Positions 1-8,293 of a stretch of 32,582 nucleotides of DNA are shown in pieces. Position numbers and translations under genes: made by a program. The notes under the pieces are model-generated. The model was not told where the DNA came from. It did not search any database and saw nothing but the letters and a program-made list of their open reading frames with translations. Position 1 is the first letter of the stretch. Each line of letters opens with the position of its first letter. Source of the DNA: Streptomyces sp. SID4985 (GTDB lineage Bacteria; Actinomycetota; Actinomycetes; Streptomycetales; Streptomycetaceae); assembly GCF_009863025.1 (NCBI RefSeq), contig NZ_WWIR01000583.1:1-32582 (forward strand), read 5' to 3'.

Positions 1-2
1 GT

Positions 3-44
3 GGGCAGCCGGAGTCGGGCGGCGGGCAGCTGAAGTCGGACGGC
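3..44. repeat. two imperfect 21-bp tandem repeats
   Basis: Two consecutive 21-bp units (3-23 and 24-44), each beginning GGGCAGC and ending CGGC, differ at three positions. A third, decayed start (GGGCGACTGGCGG) follows. They lie at the window edge downstream of mltG and could be the tail of a gene outside the window or simple GC-rich repeat DNA. Confidence 0.5.
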
Positions 45-55
45 GGGCGACTGGC

Positions 56-84
56 GGGTCCCGGGGGCAGCGCCCTGCGGACCC
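56..84. terminator. nested hairpin downstream of mltG
   Basis: Outer arms GGGTCC (56-61) and GGACCC (79-84) enclose an inner hairpin GGGC-AGC-GCCC (65-75). It lies 30 bases after the mltG stop codon. There is no U-tract, which is common for Streptomyces terminators. Confidence 0.5.
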
Positions 85-113
85 GGCCCGCCCGCCGCAC
101 CGTCCGCTCAGCC

Positions 114-998
114 TCAGCGGGACGTCTGCGCCGTCGGTCTCCCGTGCGGGCTGCCGCTCGGCGTGCCCGGGTGCGTGGTGGCCGTCCGCTGTTCGTTGAA
201 CTCGGTCACATTGCGCATGTGCTTGATGTAGTCGGAGGTGAAGCGGGTGTCCCCGGGCTTGACCGTGACGAAGTACAGCCAGTCGCCCCTCGGCGGACTG
301 AGCACGGCTCGCATCGCGTCCTCGCCGGGGTTGCCGATCGGGGTGGGCGGCAGCCCCTTGCGCTGGTAGGAGTTGTACGGACTGTCGATGCGAGTGTCGT
401 CGGTGCTGGTGCGCAGGATGTGGCGGTTGAGCGCGTAGTTGAGGGTGGCGTCCATCTGGAGCGGCATCCCGCGCTCCAGCCGGTTGAACACGACCCGGGC
501 CACCTTGCCCATGTCGGCCTTGTTCCCGGCCTCGGCCTGGACGATGCTCGCGATGGTGACGGCCTGGTAGACGTTCAGCGCGTTGCGCTGGGCCCCGGCG
601 GCGACGGGCGCGGCATTGAACCTCTCGTTGGCGGTGTCGACCATCATCCGCAGCAGCGATTCCGCCGTGGTGCCCTTCCGCAGGGGGTAGGTGGCGGGGA
701 AGAGATAGCCCTCGGGGTTGCCCTCGGCGTCGTTCGACAGCTTCAGCCCGGCGTGGGGTGCGGCTTTGCGGGTGGTGCCCGGTTTCAGTTCGAGGGCCTT
801 GTCGACGGCGTCGTAGATCTGGCTCGCACGCCAGCCCTCGGGGATGAGCAGGGTCGCCGTTTTCGACGCCCCGCTGAGGAGGCCGATCAGCGACACCGCC
901 ACGGCGGTACCGGCCAGAACGGTGCCGACCCCGACGAGGGCGAGTCTGCCCCGGCGCGTCAGTCGCATCGTGCTCCGTGACGGAGTGTTGATGTTCAT
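114..998 (-). CDS. mltG: endolytic transglycosylase MltG-like protein (YceG family), short form
   Basis: MltG enzymes are membrane-anchored lytic transglycosylases that cut nascent peptidoglycan and help set glycan strand length. The 294-residue protein has a basic N-terminus and one membrane segment (about 19-43). The YceG catalytic domain follows, with ASIVQAE (150-156) carrying the candidate catalytic Glu156, FNRLERGMPLQMDATLNYAL, and the NPGEDAMRAVLSP motif near the C-terminus. It is shorter than many MltG proteins and lacks an obvious LysM-like extension, so it may be a secondary paralogue. The start ATG lies just downstream of an 18-bp palindrome. The reading is firm at family level; the Glu assignment is by alignment from memory. 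Confidence 0.85.
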   Translation of the reverse strand: MNINTPSRSTMRLTRRGRLALVGVGTVLAGTAVAVSLIGLLSGASKTATLLIPEGWRASQIYDAVDKALELKPGTTRKAAPHAGLKLSNDAEGNPEGYLFPATYPLRKGTTAESLLRMMVDTANERFNAAPVAAGAQRNALNVYQAVTIASIVQAEAGNKADMGKVARVVFNRLERGMPLQMDATLNYALNRHILRTSTDDTRIDSPYNSYQRKGLPPTPIGNPGEDAMRAVLSPPRGDWLYFVTVKPGDTRFTSDYIKHMRNVTEFNEQRTATTHPGTPSGSPHGRPTAQTSR

Positions 999-1006
999 GC
1001 GGGCAA

Positions 1007-1024
1007 GGTAATACGCGTACTACC
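1007..1024. promoter_or_regulatory. 18-bp near-perfect palindrome upstream of mltG
   Basis: GGTAATACGCGTACTACC pairs at 8 of 9 positions around its centre (1015/1016). It begins 9 bases upstream of the mltG start codon. It could be an operator or an RNA hairpin over the ribosome binding region. Confidence 0.45.
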
Positions 1025-1067
1025 ACATTCTCCGCATATCGCCTGATCGCATACTCCCGTCGCGGCG

Positions 1068-2870
1068 TCAGGTGACGGGGGCCAGTTGGGCATCCCTGCG
1101 CACGAGGGCCGCATAGCGTCCGTCCTGGTCGAGCAGCTCCTCGTGCGTGCCACGCTCGGCTATGCGGCCGGAGTCGAGGACGACGATCTGATCGGCGTCG
1201 CGGACCGTGGACAGGCGGTGGGCGATCGTGATGGTCGTCCGGTCGGCCGACAGGACGTCGATGGCTTCCTGGACGGCGGCCTCGGTGCGAGTGTCCAGGG
1301 CACTGGTCGCCTCGTCGAGGATGAGGACCGGCGGATTGCGCAGGATGGTGCGGGCGATCGCCAGACGCTGCTTCTCACCACCGGAGAAGCGGTGTCCGCG
1401 CTCTCCGACGACCGTGTCGTACCCGTCGGGCAGCGCCGCGATGTGGTCGTGGATCTGGGCGGCCCGGGCGGCCGCGTGCAGTTCCTCGTCGGTGGCGTCC
1501 GGTTTGGCGAAGCGGAGGTTGTCGGCGACCGAGGCGTGGAAGAGGTACGTCTCCTGCGAGACGACGCCGACCGCGCGGGCGAGGGTGTCGAAGTCGAGGT
1601 CGCAGACGTCCACCCCGTCCAGGGTGACGCGGCCGCCGGTGACGTCGTACAGCCGGGGCACCAGATAGCCGAGCGTGGACTTGCCGGCACCGGTGGGTCC
1701 GACCACGGCCAGGCCGCTTCCGGCCGGCACGGTGAGGTCGATGCCGTCGAGGACGGCGCCGCCCTTGCCGTCGTAGCGGAACTCGACGTTCTCGAAGCGG
1801 ACCTCGCCTCTGATCTTGTCGAGGTGGACGGGCCGGGCGCGTTCGGTGATGTCGATCGGCAGGTCCAGGTACTCGAAGATGCGCTGGAAGAGGGCCAGCG
1901 AGGTCTGGATCTGGACGCCGGTCGCCAGAAGGCTCACGGCCGGGCGGAACAGGCCCTGCTGGAGGGAGACGAAGGCGACGAGCGTGCCGAGCGAGACCTC
2001 GGGTCCGCCGAACCGGAGCGCCAGACCGGCGGCCCAGTAGATGACGGCGGGCATCGCGGCCATCACGATCGTGATCACGGCCATGCGCCAGCGTCCGGCC
2101 ATGCTCGATCTGACCTCGAGATCGACCAGGCCCTCGGACTCCGCCGCGAAGCTTGCCGTGAGGGATTCCGAGCGGCCCATGGTCCGGCCGAGCAGGATGC
2201 CGCTGACCGACAGCGATTCGGTGACGGTGGCGGCCATCGCGGCCATCTGTTTCTGTCGCCGGGTGGTGATTCTCTTGCGTTCCTCGCCGACGCGGCGGCT
2301 GATCCAGACGAAGACCGGCAGCAGGACCAGGGAGACGACGGTGAGGCGCCAGTCGAGCGCGACCATGGCGACGACGGTGGCGATGACGCTGGTGGCGTTG
2401 GACACCAGCGAGGTCGCGGTCGAGGTGACCGTGGCCTGCATTCCGCCGATGTCGTTGGCGATGCGGGACTGCACCTCGCCGGTGCGGGTGCGGGTGAAGA
2501 AGGCGAGCGACATCCGCTGAAGGCGGCCGTAGACGGCGGTGCGCAGATCGTGCATGACGCGCTGGCCGACGGTGGTCGAGATCAGCGTCTGCAGGACGCC
2601 GAAGACGCTGGAGAGGACCGCGCTGAGGATCATGCCGAGCGCGAGGAGGCTCAGCAGGCCGGTGCGGCGCTGCGGGATGGCGACGTCGAGGATCTCCCTG
2701 AGGAGGAACGGCGTGGCCACGGAGACCAGCGAGGCCGCCCCGACGAGCAGGGCGACGATCGCCAGCCGCCCGCGATAGGGGCGGAAGAGTTTCAGGATGC
2801 GACGCACCTGCCGGGGCTGCTGCCCTGCATCGGCAGGTGGGTTCCAGGTGACTTCACGTTCGGGCTTCAT
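1068..2870 (-). CDS. ABC exporter, fused membrane and ATPase domains
   Basis: A type IV ABC half-exporter (600 aa) that probably works as a homodimer for drug, lipid or peptide efflux; the substrate cannot be read from sequence. An N-terminal six-helix transmembrane domain (about 35-330) precedes the nucleotide-binding domain: Walker A GPTGAGKST (about 391-399), signature FSGGE (495-499), Walker B LILDEATSALD (Asp519, Glu520) and H-loop IAHRLSTV. All catalytic motifs are intact, unlike the pair at 3.6-7.2 kb. It is divergent from a MarR regulator, with interleaved inverted repeats between them over a candidate promoter for this gene, which suggests control by that regulator. Confidence 0.9.
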   Translation of the reverse strand: MKPEREVTWNPPADAGQQPRQVRRILKLFRPYRGRLAIVALLVGAASLVSVATPFLLREILDVAIPQRRTGLLSLLALGMILSAVLSSVFGVLQTLISTTVGQRVMHDLRTAVYGRLQRMSLAFFTRTRTGEVQSRIANDIGGMQATVTSTATSLVSNATSVIATVVAMVALDWRLTVVSLVLLPVFVWISRRVGEERKRITTRRQKQMAAMAATVTESLSVSGILLGRTMGRSESLTASFAAESEGLVDLEVRSSMAGRWRMAVITIVMAAMPAVIYWAAGLALRFGGPEVSLGTLVAFVSLQQGLFRPAVSLLATGVQIQTSLALFQRIFEYLDLPIDITERARPVHLDKIRGEVRFENVEFRYDGKGGAVLDGIDLTVPAGSGLAVVGPTGAGKSTLGYLVPRLYDVTGGRVTLDGVDVCDLDFDTLARAVGVVSQETYLFHASVADNLRFAKPDATDEELHAAARAAQIHDHIAALPDGYDTVVGERGHRFSGGEKQRLAIARTILRNPPVLILDEATSALDTRTEAAVQEAIDVLSADRTTITIAHRLSTVRDADQIVVLDSGRIAERGTHEELLDQDGRYAALVRRDAQLAPVT

Positions 2871-2928
2871 GGGCTCCTACGAAGAGGGGAAGGGGCCGGT
2901 CACGCGGACCGGCCGACGATGACTCGAA

Positions 2929-2962
2929 GAGCATAGCTCATTGTTACCTATGCTCACAATGA
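2929..2962. promoter_or_regulatory. interleaved inverted repeats and candidate promoter, MarR operator
   Basis: Two perfect inverted repeats overlap: GAGCATAG (2929-2936) with CTATGCTC (2948-2955), and TCATTGT (2938-2944) with ACAATGA (2956-2962). Both have 11-base spacers. On the minus strand a -35-like TTGTGA (2959-2954) and a -10-like TATGCT (2935-2930) are 18 bases apart inside the repeats, placing the ABC exporter promoter under the operator. The marR start codon is only 25 bases away on the other side. Confidence 0.65.
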
Positions 2963-2987
2963 ACAGGGTCCTGATATTGTTCCCGGC

Positions 2988-3437
2988 ATGAACACCCCCG
3001 ACCCCGAAAGCGCTCTCGCGGAGCAGTTGCTGCGGCTCACCCGCCGGGTGCACCGCATCCAGAAGCGCCACCTGGAGCAGCGCGATCTGGGCGTCACTCC
3101 AGCCCAGTCCCGACTGCTGCGCGTCCTCGCTCACTACGACTCGCCCCCGCGTATGGCCGATCTGGCCGAGCGTCTGGAGGTGGTGCCCCGCGCGGTGACG
3201 ACCCTGGTCGACGGGCTGGAGGCGAGCGGCAAGGTACGCCGGATGCCGGACCCGGCGAACCGCAGAGTGACCCGCATCGAGCTGACGGACGAGGGCCGCG
3301 CGACCCTGCGCGAACTGCGTGGCGCACGCCGCTCCGCGGCCGAGGAGATCCTCGCCCCGCTCACCGACAAGGAGCGACAGCTGCTCGGCCTGCTGCTGGA
3401 CACGCTGATGGACGGGGATCTCCCCAAACCCTGCTGA
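2988..3437 (+). CDS. MarR-family transcriptional regulator
   Basis: A 149-residue protein with the MarR winged-helix fold. The recognition region is about 56-79 (MADLAERLEVVPRAVTTLVD), followed by the wing with PANRRVTRIELTDEG (about 89-103); long helices at both ends form the dimer interface. MarR proteins are usually ligand-released repressors of neighbouring efflux genes. It is divergent from the ABC exporter and 163 bases upstream of a second exporter pair, so either could be its target. No clear ribosome binding site precedes the ATG, suggesting a leaderless or very short-leader transcript. The gap after it contains two small hairpins (3481-3500 and 3502-3516) and a 12-bp direct repeat (3436-3447, 3463-3474). 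Confidence 0.88.
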   Translation: MNTPDPESALAEQLLRLTRRVHRIQKRHLEQRDLGVTPAQSRLLRVLAHYDSPPRMADLAERLEVVPRAVTTLVDGLEASGKVRRMPDPANRRVTRIELTDEGRATLRELRGARRSAAEEILAPLTDKERQLLGLLLDTLMDGDLPKPC

Positions 3438-3600
3438 ACGGCGGGCGTCCCGACAGGTATCGGAACGGCGGGCGGTGCGGCTCCGTGGAATCTCGCGGAG
3501 GACCGGGAAAACCGGTTGAAATTCACCCCCGCGCGAGGTGACCCTTTCACGGCTTGCCGCCGTCTGTTGCCCTCCTCCGGACACGAGCCACTGGGACGCC

Positions 3601-5466
3601 ATGCAGATCCAAGACCTTCCGTACTCCGATCCGGGCATGGCCGACGCACGCTCGGGTCCGCACCTGCTGTGGTGGCTCTTCCGCAACCAACGGGGCGGCC
3701 AGCTCAAGGCGTTGCTCTGGGGCATGCTGCACTTCTCCGCCGTCTGCGCACTGCCCTTCTGCGTCGGGCTGGCCGTCGAGGCGGCCGTGAAGGGCTCGGC
3801 CGCCGGACTCCTCCGGACGGGCGGCCTGCTGCTCCTCTGCGGCACGTGCGTCGCCGTCGGTGACACCTTCCTGCACCGGGCCGCCGTCACCAACTGGATC
3901 ACGGCGGCCGCCAGGCTCCAGCAACTGCTGGCGCGCAAGGCCGCGCATCTGGGGTCCGCGCTGACCCGGCGCGTCGCGGCGGGCGAAGTCGTGGCCGTCT
4001 CCACCGGCGATGTGGAGAAGATCGGCTGGTTCGTGGAGGCCGTCTCCCGTTTCACCGCCGCCGCGCTGACGGTCGTCCTCGTCTCTGTCGCCCTCATCGT
4101 CTATCAGCCCGCTCTCGGTGTGGTCGTCGCCGTGGGTCTTCCGCTCGTGGCGCTCGCGGTGCTGCCGCTGCTCCCCCGCGCCACGCGCCGCGCCGACGTT
4201 CAGCGCGAGAAGGCGGGCCGGGCCACCGAACTCGCCTCGGACACCGTGGCCGGGCTGCGCGTGCTGCGCGGCATCGGCGGCGAGGAACTGTTCCTCACCC
4301 GCTACCGCAGCGCCTCGCAGGAGGTGCGGCACGCCGCGGTGCGCAGCGCCCGCATGTGGTCGCTCATCTCCGCGATCCAGGTGGTGGTGCCGGGCCTGCT
4401 GCTGATCGCGGTGGTCTGGTACGGCGTCCAGCTGGCCCACGAGGACCGGGTGACGGTCGGTGAACTGGTCACCGTCTACAGCGCGGTCATGATCCTCAAT
4501 TACCCGATGCGCCACTTCGAGGAGATCGCGATGGCCTTCTCCTTCTCCCGCCCCTCCGCGACGCGTGCGGCACGCGTCCTGTCCCTCCGGCGTCCGACGG
4601 ACGCGGAGGGCACGGGTGCCGGCGGCACGGACACCGGCGAGGTGCCAGGAGGCGACCTGCACGACCCCCTCACCGGACTTCTCGCCCCCGCCCACCGGTT
4701 CACGGCGGTGGTGTGCGGCGACCCGGACGCGGCGGGCGAACTGGCGGCCCGTCTGGGCGGCCATCCCGCCGAACCGGGGCCGTCGGTGCTGCTCGGCGGC
4801 GTCGCGCTGAACGACCTCCCTCTCGACCGGGCCCGCACCGCGGTCCTCGTCCAGGACAAGGACCCGGTGCTGCTGTCCGGCTCACTGCGCGAACTGCTCG
4901 ACGTGCCCGCTTCCTGCGCCGTCCGGGCCGAGGACGCGCTCGCCGCCGCCCAGTGCGACGACGTCCTGGACGCCCTGGCCCAGGCCTCGCTCGACGCCTC
5001 GGACCCCATGGACACCCGCATCACCGAACGCGGGCGCTCCCTGTCGGGCGGCCAGCGCCAGCGGCTGGCCCTGGCCAGGTCGCTCGTCACGGACCCGGAG
5101 GTCCTGGTCCTGGACGAACCGACCTCTGCCGTGGACTCGCACACCGAGGCGCGGATCGCCGAGGGGCTGCGCGGACTCCGCTCCGGCCGCACCACTGTGG
5201 TGTTCACCTCCTCGCCGCTCCTGCTGGACCGCGCGGACAGCGTGGTCTTCCTCCACGAGGGCACCGTCGCCGCGACCGCTCCGCACCGCGAGTTGATCGC
5301 CACCGATCCGCGGTACCGGGCCGTGGTGACGCGCGAGACCGAGGACGAAAAGGACGGAAGCGCCCGCGACGGCACCACTGATCCGACCGGCCCGCTGGAA
5401 CGGGCCGACGGCGACGCCCTGCTGGGCGAACTGGACCGGCTCGAAGAGATCGAGGAGAGCGCATGA
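3601..5466 (+). CDS. ABC half-exporter with degenerate Walker A and H-loop, intact signature
   Basis: A 621-residue half-exporter: transmembrane domain to about residue 320, then an unusual ATPase domain. The Walker A position reads GDPDAAGEL (373-381) instead of GxxGxGKST, so the P-loop lysine is missing. The switch histidine is replaced by Ser537 (FTSSP). The signature LSGGQ (481-485) and Walker B VLVLDEPTSAVD (501-512, Glu506) are intact. This is the pattern of the partner that donates only its signature motif to a heterodimer. The downstream gene starts inside its stop codon. The ATG at 3601 is preferred because the protein then begins just before the membrane domain; a GTG at 3538 would add 21 residues. 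The acidic C-terminal tail after about residue 580 is unusual. Confidence 0.88.
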   Translation: MQIQDLPYSDPGMADARSGPHLLWWLFRNQRGGQLKALLWGMLHFSAVCALPFCVGLAVEAAVKGSAAGLLRTGGLLLLCGTCVAVGDTFLHRAAVTNWITAAARLQQLLARKAAHLGSALTRRVAAGEVVAVSTGDVEKIGWFVEAVSRFTAAALTVVLVSVALIVYQPALGVVVAVGLPLVALAVLPLLPRATRRADVQREKAGRATELASDTVAGLRVLRGIGGEELFLTRYRSASQEVRHAAVRSARMWSLISAIQVVVPGLLLIAVVWYGVQLAHEDRVTVGELVTVYSAVMILNYPMRHFEEIAMAFSFSRPSATRAARVLSLRRPTDAEGTGAGGTDTGEVPGGDLHDPLTGLLAPAHRFTAVVCGDPDAAGELAARLGGHPAEPGPSVLLGGVALNDLPLDRARTAVLVQDKDPVLLSGSLRELLDVPASCAVRAEDALAAAQCDDVLDALAQASLDASDPMDTRITERGRSLSGGQRQRLALARSLVTDPEVLVLDEPTSAVDSHTEARIAEGLRGLRSGRTTVVFTSSPLLLDRADSVVFLHEGTVAATAPHRELIATDPRYRAVVTRETEDEKDGSARDGTTDPTGPLERADGDALLGELDRLEEIEESA

Positions 5467-7244
5467 TCGGCGTCGCGCCACCGGCGTACGACCCGGCGGC
5501 CCCGAAGACCACGACCACCCTCCCCGTCGGCGCGGCCTCGACGGTGCGCGCCTACGTCGCCGAACTGTTCCGCAGGCATCGCCGGTCCTTCCTGATCCTC
5601 ATCGGCGTCAACACGATCGCCGTCATCGCCTCCATGGTCGGCCCGTATCTGCTCGGCAGCCTCGTGGAGCGGGTCTCGGACGACGCCCCCGACCTGCATT
5701 TGGGGCCGACGATCGGCCTGTTCGTGATCGCGCTGGCCGTGCAGGCCCTGTTCGTCCGCCAGGTGCGGCTGCGGGGCGCGATGCTCGGCGAGCGCATGCT
5801 GGCCGACCTGCGCGAGGACTTCCTCGTCCGCTCGGTGGGGCTGCCGCCGGGCGTGCTGGAGCGGGCGGGCACCGGCGACCTGCTCTCCCGGATCACCACT
5901 GACATCGACCGTCTGGCCAACGCCATGCGGGAGGCCGTACCCCAGCTGGCCATCGGCGTCGTCTGGGCGCTGCTGCTGCTCGGCGGCCTCGTCGTGACCG
6001 CTCCCCCGCTGGCGGCCGCCGTCCTGCTCGCGGTGCCGGTACTGGTCGTCGGATGCCGCTGGTACTTCAAGCGGGCCCCCTCGGGCTACCGATCGGAGTC
6101 GGCCGGATACGCCGCCGTCGCCGCCGCCCTCGCGGAGAGCGTGGACGCGGGCCACACCATCGAGGCGCACCGTCTGGGCGCCCGCCGCGTCGCCCTGTCG
6201 GACCGGCGGATCAAGGAGTGGACCGCGTGGGAGCGGTACACACTCTGGCTGCGCTCGGTGCTCTTCCCGGTGATCAACGCCGTGCACATCATCGTGCTCG
6301 GTTCGGTGCTCATGGTCGGTGGCTTCTTCGTTCTGCGGGGCTGGATCGACGTGGGGCAGCTGACGACGGGCGCCCTGATCGCCCAGATGCTGGTCGACCC
6401 GGTGAACCTGATCCTTCGCTGGTACGACGAGGTGCAGGTCGCCCAGGTGTCCCTGGCCCGCCTGGTCGGGGTGCGGGACATCGAGCCGGAGGCGGGCGAG
6501 GCCACGCTCACCCCCGACGGCCGCGACGTCCACGCGGACCGCGTCCACTTCGGCTACCGCGAGGGCGTCGACGTGCTGCGCCAGGTGTCCCTGGAGGTCG
6601 CACCGGGCACCCGGCTGGCTCTGGTCGGCCCATCCGGCGCGGGCAAGTCCACGCTGGGCAGGCTGCTCGCCGGCATCTACGCGCCCCGTGACGGGCACAT
6701 CACCCTGGGCGGTGCCGAACTGTCCCGGATGCCCGCCGAGCGGGTCCGCTCGCACGTCGCCCTCGTCAACCAGGAGCACCACGTCTTCGTCGGTTCCCTG
6801 CGCGACAACCTCCTGCTGGCCCGTGCCGGGGCGGAGGACGCCGCGCTGTGGGCGGCGCTCGGCGCGGTCGACGCGGACGGCTGGGCCCGCGCGCTGGACG
6901 ACGGACTCGACACCGAGGTGGGCTCCGGCGGACTGTCGCTGACCCCGGCGCAGGCCCAGCAGATCGCGCTGGCCCGGCTGGTGCTGGCCGACCCGCACAC
7001 GCTGGTCCTGGACGAGGCGACGTCGCTCCTGGACCCGCGCGCCGCCCGCCATCTGGAACGCTCGCTGGCCCGTGTCCTCGACGGTCGCACCGTGGTCGCC
7101 ATCGCGCACCGGCTGCACACCGCCCATGACGCCGACGTGATCGCCGTCGTGGAGAACGGCCGCATCAGTGAGCTCGGCAGCCACGAGGACCTGGTCGCGG
7201 CGGACGGGGCCTACGCGGCGCTGTGGCGGTCCTGGCACGGCTGA
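5463..7244 (+). CDS. ABC half-exporter with intact Walker motifs, degenerate signature
   Basis: A 593-residue half-exporter that overlaps the previous gene by ATGA (5463-5466), so translation is probably coupled and the two form a heterodimer. The membrane domain spans about residues 30-310. Walker A is GPSGAGKST (389-397, Lys395), Walker B LVLDEATSLLD (Asp517, Glu518) and the switch His is His549 (AIAHRL), all intact. The signature reads LTPAQ (493-497) in place of LSGGQ. In the head-to-tail dimer its Walker A faces the intact signature of the partner, giving one working ATP site; the other site lacks both halves. The substrate is unknown; export of a drug or natural product is the usual role. 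Confidence 0.9.
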   Translation: MIGVAPPAYDPAAPKTTTTLPVGAASTVRAYVAELFRRHRRSFLILIGVNTIAVIASMVGPYLLGSLVERVSDDAPDLHLGPTIGLFVIALAVQALFVRQVRLRGAMLGERMLADLREDFLVRSVGLPPGVLERAGTGDLLSRITTDIDRLANAMREAVPQLAIGVVWALLLLGGLVVTAPPLAAAVLLAVPVLVVGCRWYFKRAPSGYRSESAGYAAVAAALAESVDAGHTIEAHRLGARRVALSDRRIKEWTAWERYTLWLRSVLFPVINAVHIIVLGSVLMVGGFFVLRGWIDVGQLTTGALIAQMLVDPVNLILRWYDEVQVAQVSLARLVGVRDIEPEAGEATLTPDGRDVHADRVHFGYREGVDVLRQVSLEVAPGTRLALVGPSGAGKSTLGRLLAGIYAPRDGHITLGGAELSRMPAERVRSHVALVNQEHHVFVGSLRDNLLLARAGAEDAALWAALGAVDADGWARALDDGLDTEVGSGGLSLTPAQAQQIALARLVLADPHTLVLDEATSLLDPRAARHLERSLARVLDGRTVVAIAHRLHTAHDADVIAVVENGRISELGSHEDLVAADGAYAALWRSWHG

Positions 7245-7311
7245 TGTCGCGGCCGCAGGGTTCGGCCCGCCCCGGCGACGGGGCGGCCGTCCGCGCCCGC
7301 CGACCCCCGCG

Positions 7312-7350
7312 ACGGCACGCCGCCCGGCCCCGCGCCGGACGGTGTGCCGT
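7312..7350 (+). terminator. hairpin after the ABC exporter pair
   Basis: Arms ACGGCAC (7312-7318) and GTGCCGT (7344-7350) enclose further GC-rich pairing (CCGG-CCGG). It sits 67 bases after the stop of the second exporter gene, within a 258-base stretch (7245-7502) with no other feature seen. Confidence 0.4.
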
Positions 7351-7502
7351 TGCGCGGTCCCGAACAGGGATGGAAGGCTGGACGGGGAGACCGGTTCGGA
7401 GGACGCCGGGGGACGGTCCGGTCCTCGCCGTGCGACACCCGCGCCGACGGGCCACCGCGCCACGCGATGGCGCCCGGCCGCGCTCACGACCTGGAGGTTC
7501 CC

Positions 7503-7973
7503 GTGGACAGCGCCGACGGCTGGGGGGACGACGTCTACCAGCCCGACCCTTCCGACATCCCGGAGGACGCCGGGCCGCTCGACGCCGACGACACCCTGAT
7601 CTCCGACGGCGTCGCCGATCCGCTCGACCGGGGCTGGTCCCCGCCGGAGCGCCCCTGGGCGGTGGAGCACGACGGGGTGACGGCGGCGGAGCGTCAGGCC
7701 GGGGAAAGCCTGGACCAGCGGCTCGCCGAGGAACTGCCCGATTCCGCCGCGCCTGACGGCGATGGCCTCGGCGACTACGACGGCGGTGACGGCGAACTGC
7801 TGGACAACGAGGTCGGCCGCCTTCGCTCCGGGCGGCTGGTCGCGCCCGACGAAGGGGCGCACGAGGACGACGAGAGCGCGCTGGTGGCCACGGATGTCGG
7901 CATCGACGGTGCCGCCGCCACCGCCGAGGAGGCCGCGATGCACATCGTCGACGAGGACTCCCTCCCCGGCTGA
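7503..7973 (+). CDS. DUF5709 family acidic protein
   Basis: A 156-residue, strongly acidic, probably cytoplasmic protein of the actinobacterial DUF5709 type: DDVYQPDPSD near the N-terminus, a central PLDRGWSPPERPW segment, ERQAGESLDQRLAEE, and a C-terminal stretch ending AAMHIVDE. The biochemical function is unknown. The GTG at 7503 is chosen because GGAGG (7493-7497) lies five bases upstream and the conserved part begins there; an in-frame ATG at 7344 would add an unconserved Arg-rich leader. It lies 42 bases upstream of the L31 gene, in the same direction. Confidence 0.75.
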   Translation: MDSADGWGDDVYQPDPSDIPEDAGPLDADDTLISDGVADPLDRGWSPPERPWAVEHDGVTAAERQAGESLDQRLAEELPDSAAPDGDGLGDYDGGDGELLDNEVGRLRSGRLVAPDEGAHEDDESALVATDVGIDGAAATAEEAAMHIVDEDSLPG

Positions 7974-8015
7974 TCCGCACGCCCCCTGCCCCACCGCCCC
8001 GCGCGAGGAGCCGCC

Positions 8016-8279
8016 ATGCAGCAGGACAAGCACCCCGAGTACCGTCCCGTGGTCTTCCGCGACCGGGCCGCCGGGTACGCCTTCCTCACCCGGTCGACCG
8101 CGGTCAGCGAGCAGACCATCGAGTGGGACGACGGCGAGACCTACCCCGTGATCGACGTGGAGATCTCGTCGGAGAGCCACCCCTTCTACACGGGCGAGGC
8201 CCGCACCGTGGACACCGAGGGCCGCGTCGCCCGCTTCGAGCGCCGGTACGGCGGGGCGGACTCCGGCGAAACGACCTGA
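8016..8279 (+). CDS. rpmE2: 50S ribosomal protein L31 type B (zinc-independent)
   Basis: An 87-residue type B L31, a large-subunit ribosomal protein. Diagnostic features are the [11 protein letters not shown] start, FLTRSTA, and the [10 protein letters not shown] block. No cysteines are present, so it is the zinc-free form that replaces the CxxC-type L31 when zinc is scarce. In many actinobacteria such copies are repressed by Zur, but the 42-base gap upstream shows no convincing Zur palindrome. It may be cotranscribed with the DUF5709 gene. A GAGGAG-type ribosome binding site precedes the ATG. Confidence 0.93.
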   Translation: MQQDKHPEYRPVVFRDRAAGYAFLTRSTAVSEQTIEWDDGETYPVIDVEISSESHPFYTGEARTVDTEGRVARFERRYGGADSGETT

Positions 8280-8293
8280 GGCAGAGCCACGCG

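Noticed and set aside
3436..3474. 12-bp direct repeat GAACGGCGGGCG downstream of marR.
   Set aside because: GC-rich, only two copies, with no promoter relation; easily produced by composition.
7974..8015. Possible Zur box upstream of the zinc-free L31 gene.
   Set aside because: The 42 bases are C-rich and show no palindrome resembling an actinobacterial Zur site.
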